A stretch of 36,024 bases of DNA from Deltaproteobacteria bacterium. GTDB taxonomy: Bacteria > Desulfobacterota > GWC2-55-46 > JAJCZF01. Below are positions 7,290 to 16,078 of the stretch, in pieces. Location of the stretch: the NCBI GenBank assembly GCA_029262475.1, contig JAJCZG010000028.1, positions 1 through 36,024 of the forward strand, in the 5' to 3' direction. The notes below the pieces were generated by a model that was not told the DNA's origin, made no database searches, and saw nothing but the letters and a program-made list of their open reading frames with translations. The first letter of the stretch is position 1, and every line of letters begins with the position of its first letter. A program made the translations under genes and the position numbers.

Positions 7290-8392
7290 CAGAATATCTC
7301 CTTCATCTTTTCAAAGAAAGATTTGTTTATCGGAGTTGTATCCTCGCCGCTCTCCCTTGCAAACTCATCAAGGAGCTCTCGCTGACGGGAACTCAGCTTT
7401 GTTGGCGTCTCAATCTTTATAATCACGTGCTGGTCGCCCCTGCGGCCCGTATGGAGGGACGCTATTCCAATCCCCGGCATGGTGAAGGGCCTATGGGACT
7501 GCGTGCCTGCCGGTATCTTTAGTTTCTGGGGGCCGTCGAGCGACGGGACATCTATCTCGGCCCCGAGGGCGGCCTGTGTAAACGTTATTGGAACCTCACA
7601 GATGACGTCGTCGTTTTGCCTCTCGAATATCTCATGCCGCCTTACGTCGAGGACGATGTAAAGGTCTCCCTTCGGCGCTCCCGGTGTACCTTCGTCCCCC
7701 TCCCCTGAGAGTTTTAGCCTCGAGCCCACATCCACTCCGGGAGGAATCTTAACCGTAAGCTCCTTCGTCTTCCTCTCGCGCCCGGTCGCGGAGCATTTGG
7801 TGCATGGGGATTTGATCTCAAGCCCCCTGCCCCTGCAAGAATGGCACGGCCTGGATACGGTAAAGAAACCCTGGCTTGAGTTCACCTGCCCGGAACCCGA
7901 ACAGGTGGAGCACGTCGTCGGCTGGGTACCGGGTTTTGCGCCGCTACCGCCGCACCCGGAGCATTTAAATGTCCTCGGTATCTTAATCTTCTTCTCTGTG
8001 CCGAAGGCCGCCTCCTCAAAATCTATCTCCATATCGAAGCGAAGGTCCGCTCCCCTTCTCTCGGCACTCCTCCTGCCCGCCCCTCCGAAGAAGTCGGAGA
8101 AGACGTCGCCGAATATATCCTGAAAGTCGCCGAAACCGACATCCTGGAAGCCGGAGTCCCTGAAACCTGCTCCCGGGCCAACGGTGCCGAACTGATCGTA
8201 CTGCGACCTCTTCTTGGCGTCCTTAAGGACGTCATAGGCTTCGTTTATGAGCTTGAAATTCTCCTCGGCCTCTTTTTCTCCCTTGTGCTTATCCGGGTGG
8301 TATTTTAGCGCCAGCTTCCTGTATGCGCGTTTCATCTCGTCGGGGCTCGCATCGCGCGAGACCCCTAGTATTTCGTAATAGTCCTTGGACAT
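7289..8392 (-). CDS. dnaJ: Chaperone protein DnaJ (Hsp40)
   Basis: The 367-residue type-I J protein carries all expected parts: a J domain with H32-P33-D34, a short Gly/Phe-rich linker (about 70-105) and a cysteine-rich zinc domain with four CxxC pairs (C144/147, 161/164, 183/186, 197/200). After these come the two C-terminal substrate-binding domains starting near [25 protein letters not shown]. It delivers unfolded clients to DnaK and triggers ATP hydrolysis. The third and fourth repeats deviate slightly from CxxCxGxG ([16 protein letters not shown]). It lies 224 bp downstream of grpE; dnaK, which usually sits between them, is absent. The stop overlaps the start of the next gene. Confidence 0.95.
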   Translation of the reverse strand: MSKDYYEILGVSRDASPDEMKRAYRKLALKYHPDKHKGEKEAEENFKLINEAYDVLKDAKKRSQYDQFGTVGPGAGFRDSGFQDVGFGDFQDIFGDVFSDFFGGAGRRSAERRGADLRFDMEIDFEEAAFGTEKKIKIPRTFKCSGCGGSGAKPGTQPTTCSTCSGSGQVNSSQGFFTVSRPCHSCRGRGLEIKSPCTKCSATGRERKTKELTVKIPPGVDVGSRLKLSGEGDEGTPGAPKGDLYIVLDVRRHEIFERQNDDVICEVPITFTQAALGAEIDVPSLDGPQKLKIPAGTQSHRPFTMPGIGIASLHTGRRGDQHVIIKIETPTKLSSRQRELLDEFARESGEDTTPINKSFFEKMKEIF

Positions 8393-8616
8393 AAAGAAAA
8401 GACCTCTAACTTATTTGAATTAATTTCATTAATATCATGCGCCCCCGCACTAACTCTCCGGCATGTAACGGACGTGGCAGTAGGGCACGGCATTATCCAG
8501 ATACTTAATTTGAAAATGTGGCTTGGTCTTCCAGAGACTATATGGGTGAAGAGAAAGGAAAAATCCGGATTTTGACCTCCCGGCGTAGCTCAATTAATAA
8601 AAACCTTCATATGACC

Positions 8617-9195
8617 TTATTTAGCTACACTGACCATGGAGGGCCTGAGTAACCTGTCTTTAAGGAAATAACCCTTCTGAAACTCCTTTATGACGGTATC
8701 CGGCTTGCTATCCGGGCATTCGTCACGGCTTATAGCCTCGTGCACGGTCGGGTCGAACTTCGCTCCGACGGCCTCTACCTCTTTCAGACCAAAATTTGCA
8801 AGTACTGTCTTCATCTGTCCGTAGATGAGCTCTATTCCGCCCCTGAGAGCCTCGACGCCGTTCTCGGAGCTGTCTTCTCCGGCATGCTCCAGCGCCCTCT
8901 CAAAGTTATCCATAACGCCCAAAAGCTCCTTAATAAGGCGCTCGTTGCCGTAACTTATGTGGTCGGCCTTCTCCTTTTCGAGCCTTCTCCTGACGTTATC
9001 GAGTTCGGCCCTCGCCCTGAGCATCTCGTTACGGTTCTCTTCCACCTCTGCGGTCTTGGTTTCGAGCTCTGATCTTAGGACCGAAAGCTCATCAACCTCA
9101 CCCGGCTCGCCGACATCTTCGCCTGCCCCGGAGGGAACGTCCATCACTTCAGGAGATTTCACATCCGTGTCATTATCGTTCTCTACTTCTTTCAT
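8617..9195 (-). CDS. grpE: Nucleotide exchange factor GrpE
   Basis: The 192-residue protein has an acidic disordered N-terminus (residues 1-35) and a long coiled coil (about 36-95, ELETKTAEVEENRNEM...RRRLEKEKADHISYGNERLIKELLGVMDNFERAL). It ends in the compact beta domain with KFDPTVHEAISRDE and VIKEFQKGYFLKDRLLRPSMVSVAK, the GrpE signature. It releases ADP from DnaK. A strong sigma70-like promoter lies 249 bp upstream, leaving a long untranslated leader. No hrcA gene precedes it and no CIRCE inverted repeat was seen, so heat regulation, if any, must work otherwise. Confidence 0.95.
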   Translation of the reverse strand: MKEVENDNDTDVKSPEVMDVPSGAGEDVGEPGEVDELSVLRSELETKTAEVEENRNEMLRARAELDNVRRRLEKEKADHISYGNERLIKELLGVMDNFERALEHAGEDSSENGVEALRGGIELIYGQMKTVLANFGLKEVEAVGAKFDPTVHEAISRDECPDSKPDTVIKEFQKGYFLKDRLLRPSMVSVAK

Positions 9196-9437
9196 CTTAT
9201 TAAAATCCCTTAAATAAATTTATCCAAGAAGGGGCCGAAGAAGCGCCCCTTACTCATTACACTCAAATATCCACGCTTACGGAGAATCCAACTTGGATCT
9301 TGTCTTATATTGTATTGTTTTACGGAGCGCGACCGCCCTTGTAGCGGCGGGCTTACGGCCCGGCTGGTTTCCTTTATGCGGCAAAAACTATAAAGTCGAC
9401 ACGCCTTTAAAGAACTCTCCTTGCGGCATACCGACAC
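9196..9437 (-). other. Long 5' leader of grpE with a stem-loop
   Basis: From the predicted transcription start (about 9437) to the grpE ATG there are about 240 nt without a credible gene. Near the 3' end a hairpin AAGGGGC/GCCCCTT (9229-9251, 9-nt loop) could form about 30 nt before the start codon, and more GC-rich stems are possible around 9340-9365. A leader of this length may carry a translational control such as an RNA thermometer, but no known riboswitch class was recognised. Confidence 0.4.
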
Positions 9438-9443
9438 CATAAT

Positions 9444-9472
9444 AAAATACCAGCAACAATAGGGCTTGTCAA
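9444..9472 (-). promoter_or_regulatory. Sigma70-type promoter upstream of grpE
   Basis: A perfect TTGACA -35 box (9467-9472, minus strand) is 17 nt from TATTTT (9444-9449). It drives toward grpE-dnaJ and the LpoA-like gene. The spacing and sequence fit the vegetative sigma factor, not the heat-shock sigma32 consensus. Confidence 0.7.
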
Positions 9473-9560
9473 GACATCTAATGTCCTTTGAAGACTTCTA
9501 GCGTCCGCTCTCGCCACGCGGTAAAGAGCTTTCATAGCCCCTTACCGGGCGTTCTTTTCA

Positions 9561-10733
9561 TTAGTAAATTTCGTTATAGAGGTTAAGACCCTTATCGGTA
9601 AGGAGAAGCCTCCCCTCCTTCGTACATAATAGCCCGTCACTAAAGAGACTCTTCCGTGAGAGAGCATCCTCCGGCTCCGTGCCAAAGCGTTCCCTAAAAG
9701 CCCTCATATCGACACCAAGCGCAGATCTCAACCCAAGCATCAGGGCCTCGGTCATCGCCTCCTCCCGTGAAAGCTCCTCGGTAAAACCTACTGCCTCCCC
9801 ACCCTCCAGGGCGCGTTTCATGTATCTTTCGGCATCAAGTTCATTTGAGCGCCTCACGCCGTAGCCCACTCCGCCCCCTGGAATAAAAGAATGCGCGCCC
9901 GCTCCAAGCCCCATGTACCCGCCGCCCAGCCAGTAGTTCATATTGTGACGCGACCAGAAACCCGGAAGCGAAAGGTTGGATATCTCGTAATGTTGGTAGC
10001 CGCCGGAGGAGAGGGCCGTAACCCCCTCTTTAAACATTGAGAGCTCCGTCTCTTCAGGAACCCTCTCTATAAGGCCGCCCGAGAGCCTCTCTCCAAAATC
10101 CGTCCCCTCCTCGTAAGTAAGCCCGTATATGGAGATATGTTCCGGTCTTAGCCGAAGCGCAGTCTCTACGGATGAAATCCACTCCGCCGCGCTCTGCCCG
10201 GGGACGGCAAAGATCAGGTCAAGGCCGACATTCTTAAAACCGGCGCTCCTGGCATCTTCGTAAGCCCTCAGGGCATCGACTGTGCTGTGTGCGCGCTCAA
10301 GGGTTTTTAGCTGATTACCGGAAAACGACTGCGCCCCGATGCTTATACGGTTTACGCCGTACCCGTAAAGGGCCTTCAGGTAATGGATATCTACTGTTAC
10401 GGGGTTAACCTCGACGGTTATCTCCGCCGCCGGGGCGAGTGCTCCGCGCACGTTGATAGCCTCAACGACCGAGCCAATAGCCGAAGGGCTTAATAGAGAC
10501 GGCGTGCCGCCGCCGAAATAGAGCGACCCGGCCTTAAGGTATGGGGCGTAGCGAGGCTCCTTAATGGCGCTTGCAAACTCCCTCAGGAGGGCCGAAACGT
10601 AACGCGCCTCCGGGAGCTCGCCGGGAACCGTAGAGTTGAAATCGCAGTATGGGCATTTGGAGCGGCAAAACGGTATGTGCACGTATATGCCGAAGCCGTC
10701 GCCGCTCTTTACCACTCCGGGCACTCTAAGCAT
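9561..10733 (-). CDS. hemW: HemW-type radical SAM protein (coproporphyrinogen III oxidase-like)
   Basis: The 390-residue protein contains YVHIPFCRSKCPYCDFNS, the HemW/HemN signature, with the three [4Fe-4S] ligands at C23, C27 and C30. SLYFGGGTPSLL (SAM-binding GGGTPS), ITVEVNPVTV, GVNRISIGAQSF, DLIFAVPGQ and EISNLSLPGFWSRHN follow in the family order. HemW members are now regarded as haem chaperones rather than true HemN oxidases; it lacks the N-terminal extension of HemN. Its start overlaps the stop of the upstream CBS gene by 8 bases (ATGCTTAG), so the two are coupled. 88 bp separate its stop from the grpE promoter. Confidence 0.9.
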   Translation of the reverse strand: MLRVPGVVKSGDGFGIYVHIPFCRSKCPYCDFNSTVPGELPEARYVSALLREFASAIKEPRYAPYLKAGSLYFGGGTPSLLSPSAIGSVVEAINVRGALAPAAEITVEVNPVTVDIHYLKALYGYGVNRISIGAQSFSGNQLKTLERAHSTVDALRAYEDARSAGFKNVGLDLIFAVPGQSAAEWISSVETALRLRPEHISIYGLTYEEGTDFGERLSGGLIERVPEETELSMFKEGVTALSSGGYQHYEISNLSLPGFWSRHNMNYWLGGGYMGLGAGAHSFIPGGGVGYGVRRSNELDAERYMKRALEGGEAVGFTEELSREEAMTEALMLGLRSALGVDMRAFRERFGTEPEDALSRKSLFSDGLLCTKEGRLLLTDKGLNLYNEIY

Positions 10734-11145
10734 CTTTGCGAGTTATCCCCTCTCTCTCGATTAAACCGAGAAATAAACCGTGATCGTCAACTACCAATAC
10801 CGCCTCCGGCGCCGGGGCGGCGGTTATAAAAAACCTCCCGGCTACGGACTCAACCGGCTCAAGCGGGCCCACCACATGAAAACTCTTACTCATGAATTCT
10901 CTGACCGGACGGCAGGCGAGCGCAGCGAGATCATCCGCCGTGATGGCCGTTTCACCCGGACGGTCGCCGTTAAGCGATCTACCGGGAAACCCTTTAAGGG
11001 AGAAGAGCCCGATGACCGCGCCGTCCTCATCAACTACGGCCAGGCACCGCCCCCCTGAAGCCTCAAGATATTTAAGCGCCTCACCGGTAATGGTGTCGCC
11101 CTTAAGCGTAGTAGTACCTGTTTTCATAATATAAGCAGCGAGCAT
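10726..11145 (-). CDS. CBS-domain pair protein
   Basis: The small 139-residue protein consists of two CBS-like halves. Residues 1-55 contain TTTLKGDTITGEALKYLEASGGRCLAVVDEDGAVIGLFSL; residues 80-139 contain VREFMSKSFHVVGPLEPVESVAG and AVLVVDDHGLFLGLIEREGI. CBS pairs bind adenine nucleotides or other ligands and act as sensors. No catalytic domain is attached. Because it is translationally coupled to hemW, a regulatory link to that enzyme is conceivable, but nothing in the sequence proves it. The first CBS copy is interrupted by a Pro/Gly-rich loop (GFPGRSLNGDRPG) and is the more divergent. Confidence 0.75.
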   Translation of the reverse strand: MLAAYIMKTGTTTLKGDTITGEALKYLEASGGRCLAVVDEDGAVIGLFSLKGFPGRSLNGDRPGETAITADDLAALACRPVREFMSKSFHVVGPLEPVESVAGRFFITAAPAPEAVLVVDDHGLFLGLIEREGITRKDA

Positions 11146-11289
11146 GTTATTATTATTAAACCCCCTCAGGTCGTAATAGAGGCCATTTTACCAGATAAGG
11201 GGAGGGTGGAGAAGGACTTAGATGCGCCCTAATGAAGATAGCGCCTTTAAAAGAATCCAAACTCTTAATTAAATAAGCTTTCTCACTCC

Positions 11290-11318
11290 TTGACGATTAA
11301 AATAATTGTTGGTACTAT
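11290..11318 (+). promoter_or_regulatory. Sigma70-type promoter P1 of the nucleotidyltransferase gene
   Basis: TTGACG (11290-11295) and TACTAT (11313-11318) are 17 nt apart. The gap they lie in is between the divergent CBS gene and the plus-strand gene starting at 11433. Confidence 0.55.
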
Positions 11319-11345
11319 AAGAAGAACACCACGAAATCCGCACAC

Positions 11346-11374
11346 TTAACTACCAACCGCATATACAATATAAT
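11346..11374 (+). promoter_or_regulatory. Sigma70-type promoter P2 of the nucleotidyltransferase gene
   Basis: TTAACT (11346-11351) and a consensus TATAAT (11369-11374) are 17 nt apart, 56 bp downstream of P1. The predicted start lies about 50 nt before the GTG codon. Confidence 0.55.
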
Positions 11375-11432
11375 ATCGACATGGACACCGTATGGACGTT
11401 CATGGGGCCGTTCTAATAATAAGGAGGACCAG

Positions 11433-13937
11433 GTGAAAGGTATAATAATGGCCGGCGGTTTCGGCACGAGATTAAGACCCCTTACTAATAACCTTCCAAA
11501 GCCAATGGTACCGGTGGCGAACAGGCCAATCATTGAGCACACCATTCATCTTCTAAAGAAAAACTCGGTAAAGGACCTTACGGCACTCCTCTATTTTCAG
11601 CCAGAGAGCATAATGAACTACTTCGGGGACGGATCGGATTTCGGGGTAAAGCTATCCTACACCACGCCTGCGGCAGACCTTGGCACAGCCGGGAGCGTGG
11701 CCTACTCACTACGGCAAGGGAAGCTCCATAAGACATCTCTCGTTCTTAGCGGCGACGTAATTACCGATATCGACCTCACGGGCGCGATAAAGCTCCACAA
11801 GGAGAAGAAGGCTGCAGCCACGCTCGTCCTCACGCACGTCGACAACCCACTCCCCTTCGGCATCGTCATAACCGACGAAGAGGGGCGTATAGTGCGCTTC
11901 CTCGAAAAGCCTGGCTGGGGCGAGGTCTTTAGCGACACCATAAATACCGGCATGTACATCCTTGATAAAGAGGTTCTCGACTACATACCCGAGGATACCG
12001 ACTTCGACTTCAGTAAAGACCTCTTCCCTAAACTCCTCGCCGACGGTAAACCCCTCTACGGCTACATAGCCGACGGTTACTGGAAGGACGTAGGCTCTAT
12101 CGAAGAGTATCGTTTCGCCAATATGGACGTACTCGAACGCGACGGCCTCGTCGTCAAACCAGGCACAGAGTCCTCCAAGAAGGGCGTATGGATAGACGAA
12201 GGGAGCAAGGTTGACCTTAACTCCAAGCTCGAAGGCACCGTTATAATCGGAAAGAACTGCCGCATCGACGCGAATGCGCGCATAATAAACTCCGTCATCG
12301 GAAACGACTGCGTAATAGAAGAAGGGGCCGTAATAAAGGACTCCGTCATCTGGAATAATGTAAAGATCGCAAGTGGCGCGTCGCTTCAGGAGAATGTAGT
12401 ATCGGGAGATACTAATATCGGCGCCGGCGCACACCTTGGCGAAGGCGTTATAGTGAGCGACCACTGCCATATAGGAAGGAACAGCACGGTAAAGGCCAAT
12501 GTGAAGGTATGGCCATACAAGACCGTTGACGACGACGCCACCCTCGCCTCAAGCCTCATCTGGGGACAAAAATGGGCCAAGAACATCTTTAGCACCTACG
12601 GCGTAACGGGGCTTGCTAACCTGGAGCTAAGCCCCGAGTTCGCGGCGAAGCTCGGAGCGGCTTACGGAGCGTCGCTTAGAAAGGGCTCAACCATATCCAC
12701 CAGCCGGGACGTCCATAAGACTAGCCGTATGCTAAACAGGGCCATAATGACGGGTATCCTCTCAACGGGCATAAACGTCCACGACTACGGCGTTACACCC
12801 AGGCCGGTGGCGAGGTACATAACGCGCTTTAGCGGAGAGGTCGGCGGTATACACTCGAGGCGTTCGCCATACAACACGCAGCTCATAGACTTAAAGTTCT
12901 TCGACGCAACCGGCATGAACTTCCACCCGAGCCAGGAGAAGACCGTGGAAAGGCTCTTCTTCAGGGAAGACTTCGAGCGTGTCAGCATGGAGGAGACCGG
13001 CGAGATGCAATTCCCGGCTCACGGCTTCGAGACATACCAAAACGGCTTCATGTCCGCAATAGACCTTGAGACGATAAGAGGGCACGGCTGTAAACTCGTC
13101 CTCGACTATTCGTTTAGCAGTTCTTCACGGATATTCCCGGCGATACTCGGCAAGCTCAACTGCGAAGTCATCGCCCTTAACGCAAACCTCGACGGCACAA
13201 AACTTACGAGGAGCAGCGTGGAGTTCGATAAATCCCTTGACCAGCTCTCTACGATAGTAAGGTCTCTAAAGGCCGACCTTGGCGTACTCCTCGACGCCGG
13301 AGGAGAGAAGATATTTATAGTGGACGAAACCGGTGATATCCTTGACACCGACACCGCCCTTAACCTGGTAACGCTCCTTACCCTCAAGAGCCTTGGCGGT
13401 AAGAAAGGAAAGATCGGGGTGCCGGTTACGGCCTCGCGCGCAATCGAGCAGATGGCCGAGAACTACGGCTGCGAAGTGCTCTGGACCAAGACCTCACCGA
13501 GGGGGCTCATGGAAGCTGCCAATAGCGATGACGTACTCTTCGTCGGCGAGCAGAGCGGCGGCTATATCTTCCCCGAGTTCATGCCCGCCTTTGACGGCAT
13601 GTTCGCCATTGTGAAGATCCTCGAGATGATCTCAAAGCAGAAGGTAACGCTCCACAGGCTCCTCCGGGAAATTCCACCGAGCATCCTCATAAAGGAACGC
13701 GTCCCCTGCCCATTCGAAAAGAAGGGCACAGTGATGAGGCACCTTACCGAGTTCGCCGCCGATAAGGAGACGGTCATGCTCGACGGGATAAAAATCTACT
13801 CCAAAAATAACTGGATAGCCGCTTGTCCGAGCCAGGACGAAGCGTTTTTTCAACTGACGGCTGAGGCGTCTACTGAAGAAGCCGCCATGAAGCTTATCGA
13901 AAAATACACTGAGAAGATAAAGAGCTGGCAGTCCTAA
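11433..13937 (+). CDS. Mannose-1-phosphate guanylyltransferase-like protein fused to a degenerate phosphomannomutase domain
   Basis: The 834-residue protein starts at GTG 11433; AAGGAGG at 11421-11427 fixes this start. Residues 1-235 form a nucleotidyltransferase with the pyrophosphorylase loop IMAGGFGTRLRPLT, K23 in LPKPM, SGDVITD near 106-112 and FLEKP near 156-160. Residues 250-365 are left-handed beta-helix hexapeptide repeats. Residues 385-834 align with alpha-phosphohexomutases, but the catalytic TASHNP loop is replaced by GIHSRRSPYN (about 472-481) and the metal site DGDxDR by DAGGEK (621-626). GEQSGGYIF (705-713) keeps the sugar-binding loop. The first part should make GDP-mannose or a similar NDP-sugar; the mutase part looks inactive and perhaps regulatory. 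GDP-mannose would suit the downstream mannosyltransferase-like genes. Exact sugar and nucleotide are not proven. Confidence 0.8.
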   Translation: MKGIIMAGGFGTRLRPLTNNLPKPMVPVANRPIIEHTIHLLKKNSVKDLTALLYFQPESIMNYFGDGSDFGVKLSYTTPAADLGTAGSVAYSLRQGKLHKTSLVLSGDVITDIDLTGAIKLHKEKKAAATLVLTHVDNPLPFGIVITDEEGRIVRFLEKPGWGEVFSDTINTGMYILDKEVLDYIPEDTDFDFSKDLFPKLLADGKPLYGYIADGYWKDVGSIEEYRFANMDVLERDGLVVKPGTESSKKGVWIDEGSKVDLNSKLEGTVIIGKNCRIDANARIINSVIGNDCVIEEGAVIKDSVIWNNVKIASGASLQENVVSGDTNIGAGAHLGEGVIVSDHCHIGRNSTVKANVKVWPYKTVDDDATLASSLIWGQKWAKNIFSTYGVTGLANLELSPEFAAKLGAAYGASLRKGSTISTSRDVHKTSRMLNRAIMTGILSTGINVHDYGVTPRPVARYITRFSGEVGGIHSRRSPYNTQLIDLKFFDATGMNFHPSQEKTVERLFFREDFERVSMEETGEMQFPAHGFETYQNGFMSAIDLETIRGHGCKLVLDYSFSSSSRIFPAILGKLNCEVIALNANLDGTKLTRSSVEFDKSLDQLSTIVRSLKADLGVLLDAGGEKIFIVDETGDILDTDTALNLVTLLTLKSLGGKKGKIGVPVTASRAIEQMAENYGCEVLWTKTSPRGLMEAANSDDVLFVGEQSGGYIFPEFMPAFDGMFAIVKILEMISKQKVTLHRLLREIPPSILIKERVPCPFEKKGTVMRHLTEFAADKETVMLDGIKIYSKNNWIAACPSQDEAFFQLTAEASTEEAAMKLIEKYTEKIKSWQS

Positions 13938-13989
13938 GCGAGCGGCGGCAATAGGGAAAGGCACAGATAATAGAAAGGTTTTAGAGGTT

Positions 13990-14649
13990 ATGATTAAAAG
14001 CATCGTTGTCGGTGATCTGGAGGAGAACTGTTATATCGTATGGGACGAAAAGTCCGGTGACGCCGCCGTAGTAGACCCGGGCGCCGAAGCTCCTCTCATA
14101 GAAGCCGAACTAGGTAAGATGGGGCTTAAACCGGCCCAGATAATAAACACCCACGGTCACTTCGACCACATAGGGGCCAATGCGGAGATAAAGAAAAGAT
14201 TTGATACGTCTCTCGCCATACACTCCGGGGACGCGGAGCTTTTAGGAGACGCCAAGAGCTACGCAACGACATTCGGCATAAAGACGTGCTCGTCTCCGGA
14301 GCCGGACAGACTCCTTAAGGACGGCGATACGATTGAGATCGGCAGCCACACGTTTCAAGTCATTCACACGCCGGGACACACAATGGGTGGGGTATGTTTC
14401 TACGACAAGGCTGAGGGTGTACTTATAACCGGCGATACCTTATTTGCAGGAAGCGTAGGAAGGACGGATCTCCCCGGCGGCTCCTACGAGACACTCATGA
14501 ACTCCATCCTTACAAGACTCCTTCCCATGGACAACGATGTCCGTGTCTATCCCGGACACGGCCCGGACTCGACCATAGGCATCGAAAAGCAGACGAACCC
14601 CTACCTTATGGAGCTTATCAGGGGAGGTTTAAGGGAGATTGATGTTTAA
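13990..14649 (+). CDS. MBL-fold metallo-hydrolase (glyoxalase II-like)
   Basis: The 219-residue protein has the metallo-beta-lactamase fold signature THGHFDHIGA (H55, H57, D59, H60), then VIHTPGHTMGGVCFY, LITGDTLFAGSVGRTDLPGG and VYPGHGPDSTIG, all metal-binding stretches in the usual order. The GRTDLPGGS motif places it with the YcbL-type short hydrolases, which hydrolyse glutathione or related thioesters. It lacks the C-terminal substrate domain of classic glyoxalase II. It is 52 bp downstream of the nucleotidyltransferase gene and overlaps the start of coaBC by 8 bases. The true substrate is unknown. Confidence 0.85.
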   Translation: MIKSIVVGDLEENCYIVWDEKSGDAAVVDPGAEAPLIEAELGKMGLKPAQIINTHGHFDHIGANAEIKKRFDTSLAIHSGDAELLGDAKSYATTFGIKTCSSPEPDRLLKDGDTIEIGSHTFQVIHTPGHTMGGVCFYDKAEGVLITGDTLFAGSVGRTDLPGGSYETLMNSILTRLLPMDNDVRVYPGHGPDSTIGIEKQTNPYLMELIRGGLREIDV

Positions 14650-15814
14650 AGGGAAAAAAATTCTTCTCGGCGTAACGGGCGGGATTGCGGCCTACAAGGC
14701 CCTTGAGCTTACGAGGCTCCTCGTTAAGGGAGGGGCCGAGGTCTGGCCGGTGATGACTCGGGCGGCAAAGGAGTTCGTTTCGCCTCTAAGCTTCTCAACG
14801 CTCGCCAAAAATCCTGTTTCAGTGGGATTATTCGACCAGCCGAACGAGGGACGCATTCGCCACGTCGAAGCCCCTGAGGATGCCGATCTCGTCATAATAG
14901 CCCCGGCGACGGCGAATATCATCGGTAAGATCGCTGGCGGCATAGCCGACGACCTTCTCTCGACACTCGTCATGGCAACTCCCTCACCGGTGCTCATCGC
15001 CCCGGCTATGAACTGTAACATGTACATAAACCCCATCGTAAAGAAGAATATCCATACGCTCGAAGGGTACGGATACCGCTTCGTTGGGCCCGCAGAGGGA
15101 GACCTGGCATGCGGCTATGAGGGGATCGGCAGGCTAGCTCCGGTCGAAGAGATATTCGATACGGCGGTGGCGATGCTCTCACCCAAGGATCTAACGGACG
15201 AGAAGATTCTTATAACCGCCGGTGGGACGAGGGAGGTGATAGACCCGGTGCGCTTCATAACGAACGCATCTTCCGGGAGGATGGGTTACGCGCTTGCGCG
15301 GGCCGCCTGGAGACGCGGTGCCGAAGTCGTCCTCATCTCCGGGCCGACCGGTCTTGCAAGGCCGACGGGCGTTACCTTTAAGGAGGTCGTTAGCGCCGAA
15401 GAGATGTATGAAAAATCCATGGAGTACTTCCAACAATCAACGACGGTAATCATGGCCGCCGCCGTCTCCGACTTTAAACCCGAGACGAGCCACTCGAAGA
15501 AGGTTAAAAAGGTAAAGGCCGCGAGAGAGATAAAGCTCGAAACAACAATTGACATCCTGCGTGAGATGGGCGAGCGTAAAGGCGGGAGGAAGCTTATCGG
15601 TTTCGCGCTTGAAACAGACGATATAATAGATAACGCAAGGAAGAAGGCCGTGGAGAAGAAGCTCGACTTTGTCGTGGCCAACGGCCCGGCCTCTCTATCG
15701 AGCCCGACGAGTACCGTAACCATAGTGGACAAAGACGGCTTGGCCGTCGATATCCCATTGATGAGCAAGGACGAACTGAGCGAACAGATACTCGACCGCA
15801 TTAAAGCTCTTTAG
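14642..15814 (+). CDS. coaBC: Bifunctional phosphopantothenoylcysteine decarboxylase / phosphopantothenate-cysteine ligase
   Basis: The 390-residue fusion makes 4'-phosphopantetheine from 4'-phosphopantothenate and cysteine in coenzyme A synthesis. The CoaC half (1-180) shows the flavin-binding GVTGGIAAYKA, catalytic H74 (RHVEAPEDADL), IAPATANIIGKIAGGIADDLLS, the PAMNCNMY substrate clamp and flap cysteine C157 in LACGYEGIGRL. The CoaB half (186-390) shows ITAGGTREVIDPVRFI-type nucleotide binding, NASSGRMGYALA, MAAAVSDF and the KVKK lysine region near 287-290. I choose ATG 14642 rather than the TTG one codon earlier; AGGGAG at 14632-14637 serves either. It overlaps the MBL gene, so they are co-translated. 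Confidence 0.95.
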   Translation: MFKGKKILLGVTGGIAAYKALELTRLLVKGGAEVWPVMTRAAKEFVSPLSFSTLAKNPVSVGLFDQPNEGRIRHVEAPEDADLVIIAPATANIIGKIAGGIADDLLSTLVMATPSPVLIAPAMNCNMYINPIVKKNIHTLEGYGYRFVGPAEGDLACGYEGIGRLAPVEEIFDTAVAMLSPKDLTDEKILITAGGTREVIDPVRFITNASSGRMGYALARAAWRRGAEVVLISGPTGLARPTGVTFKEVVSAEEMYEKSMEYFQQSTTVIMAAAVSDFKPETSHSKKVKKVKAAREIKLETTIDILREMGERKGGRKLIGFALETDDIIDNARKKAVEKKLDFVVANGPASLSSPTSTVTIVDKDGLAVDIPLMSKDELSEQILDRIKAL

Positions 15815-16078
15815 GAGTTAAAGCCTTCCCGCCGGAGCCAAATCCTTATTATACTTTTCCAGACTACCACTGCCAACGAAACCGGTCTTTTGTTTCCATA
15901 AGTCTCCATCCGTTTTGAAAAGCGAATAAAACCAAACCGCTGCGGTTGGTGCGCCATTGATAAACGACCCATGAAATGTTAATATTGTAAGGTTATTTAA
16001 CGGTCGGGAGAGGACGCTTTATGGTCTGATTCTTGCGTTAAAATATCTATTTTACTATCAAAAGACGATAAAAGTGAG

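Noticed and set aside
8580-8595. tRNA-like string (GGCGTAGCTCAATT)
   Set aside because: Only the first acceptor and D-arm bases match; there is no anticodon or T arm downstream, so it is chance or a tiny fragment.
9210-9440. 76-codon minus-strand ORF upstream of grpE
   Set aside because: Its ATG falls at the predicted transcription start of the grpE promoter, it has no recognisable features, and its composition is that of a leader rather than of a gene.
11709-12470. 253-codon minus-strand ORF opposite the nucleotidyltransferase gene
   Set aside because: It is an antisense shadow of a well-supported conserved protein and has no family resemblance.
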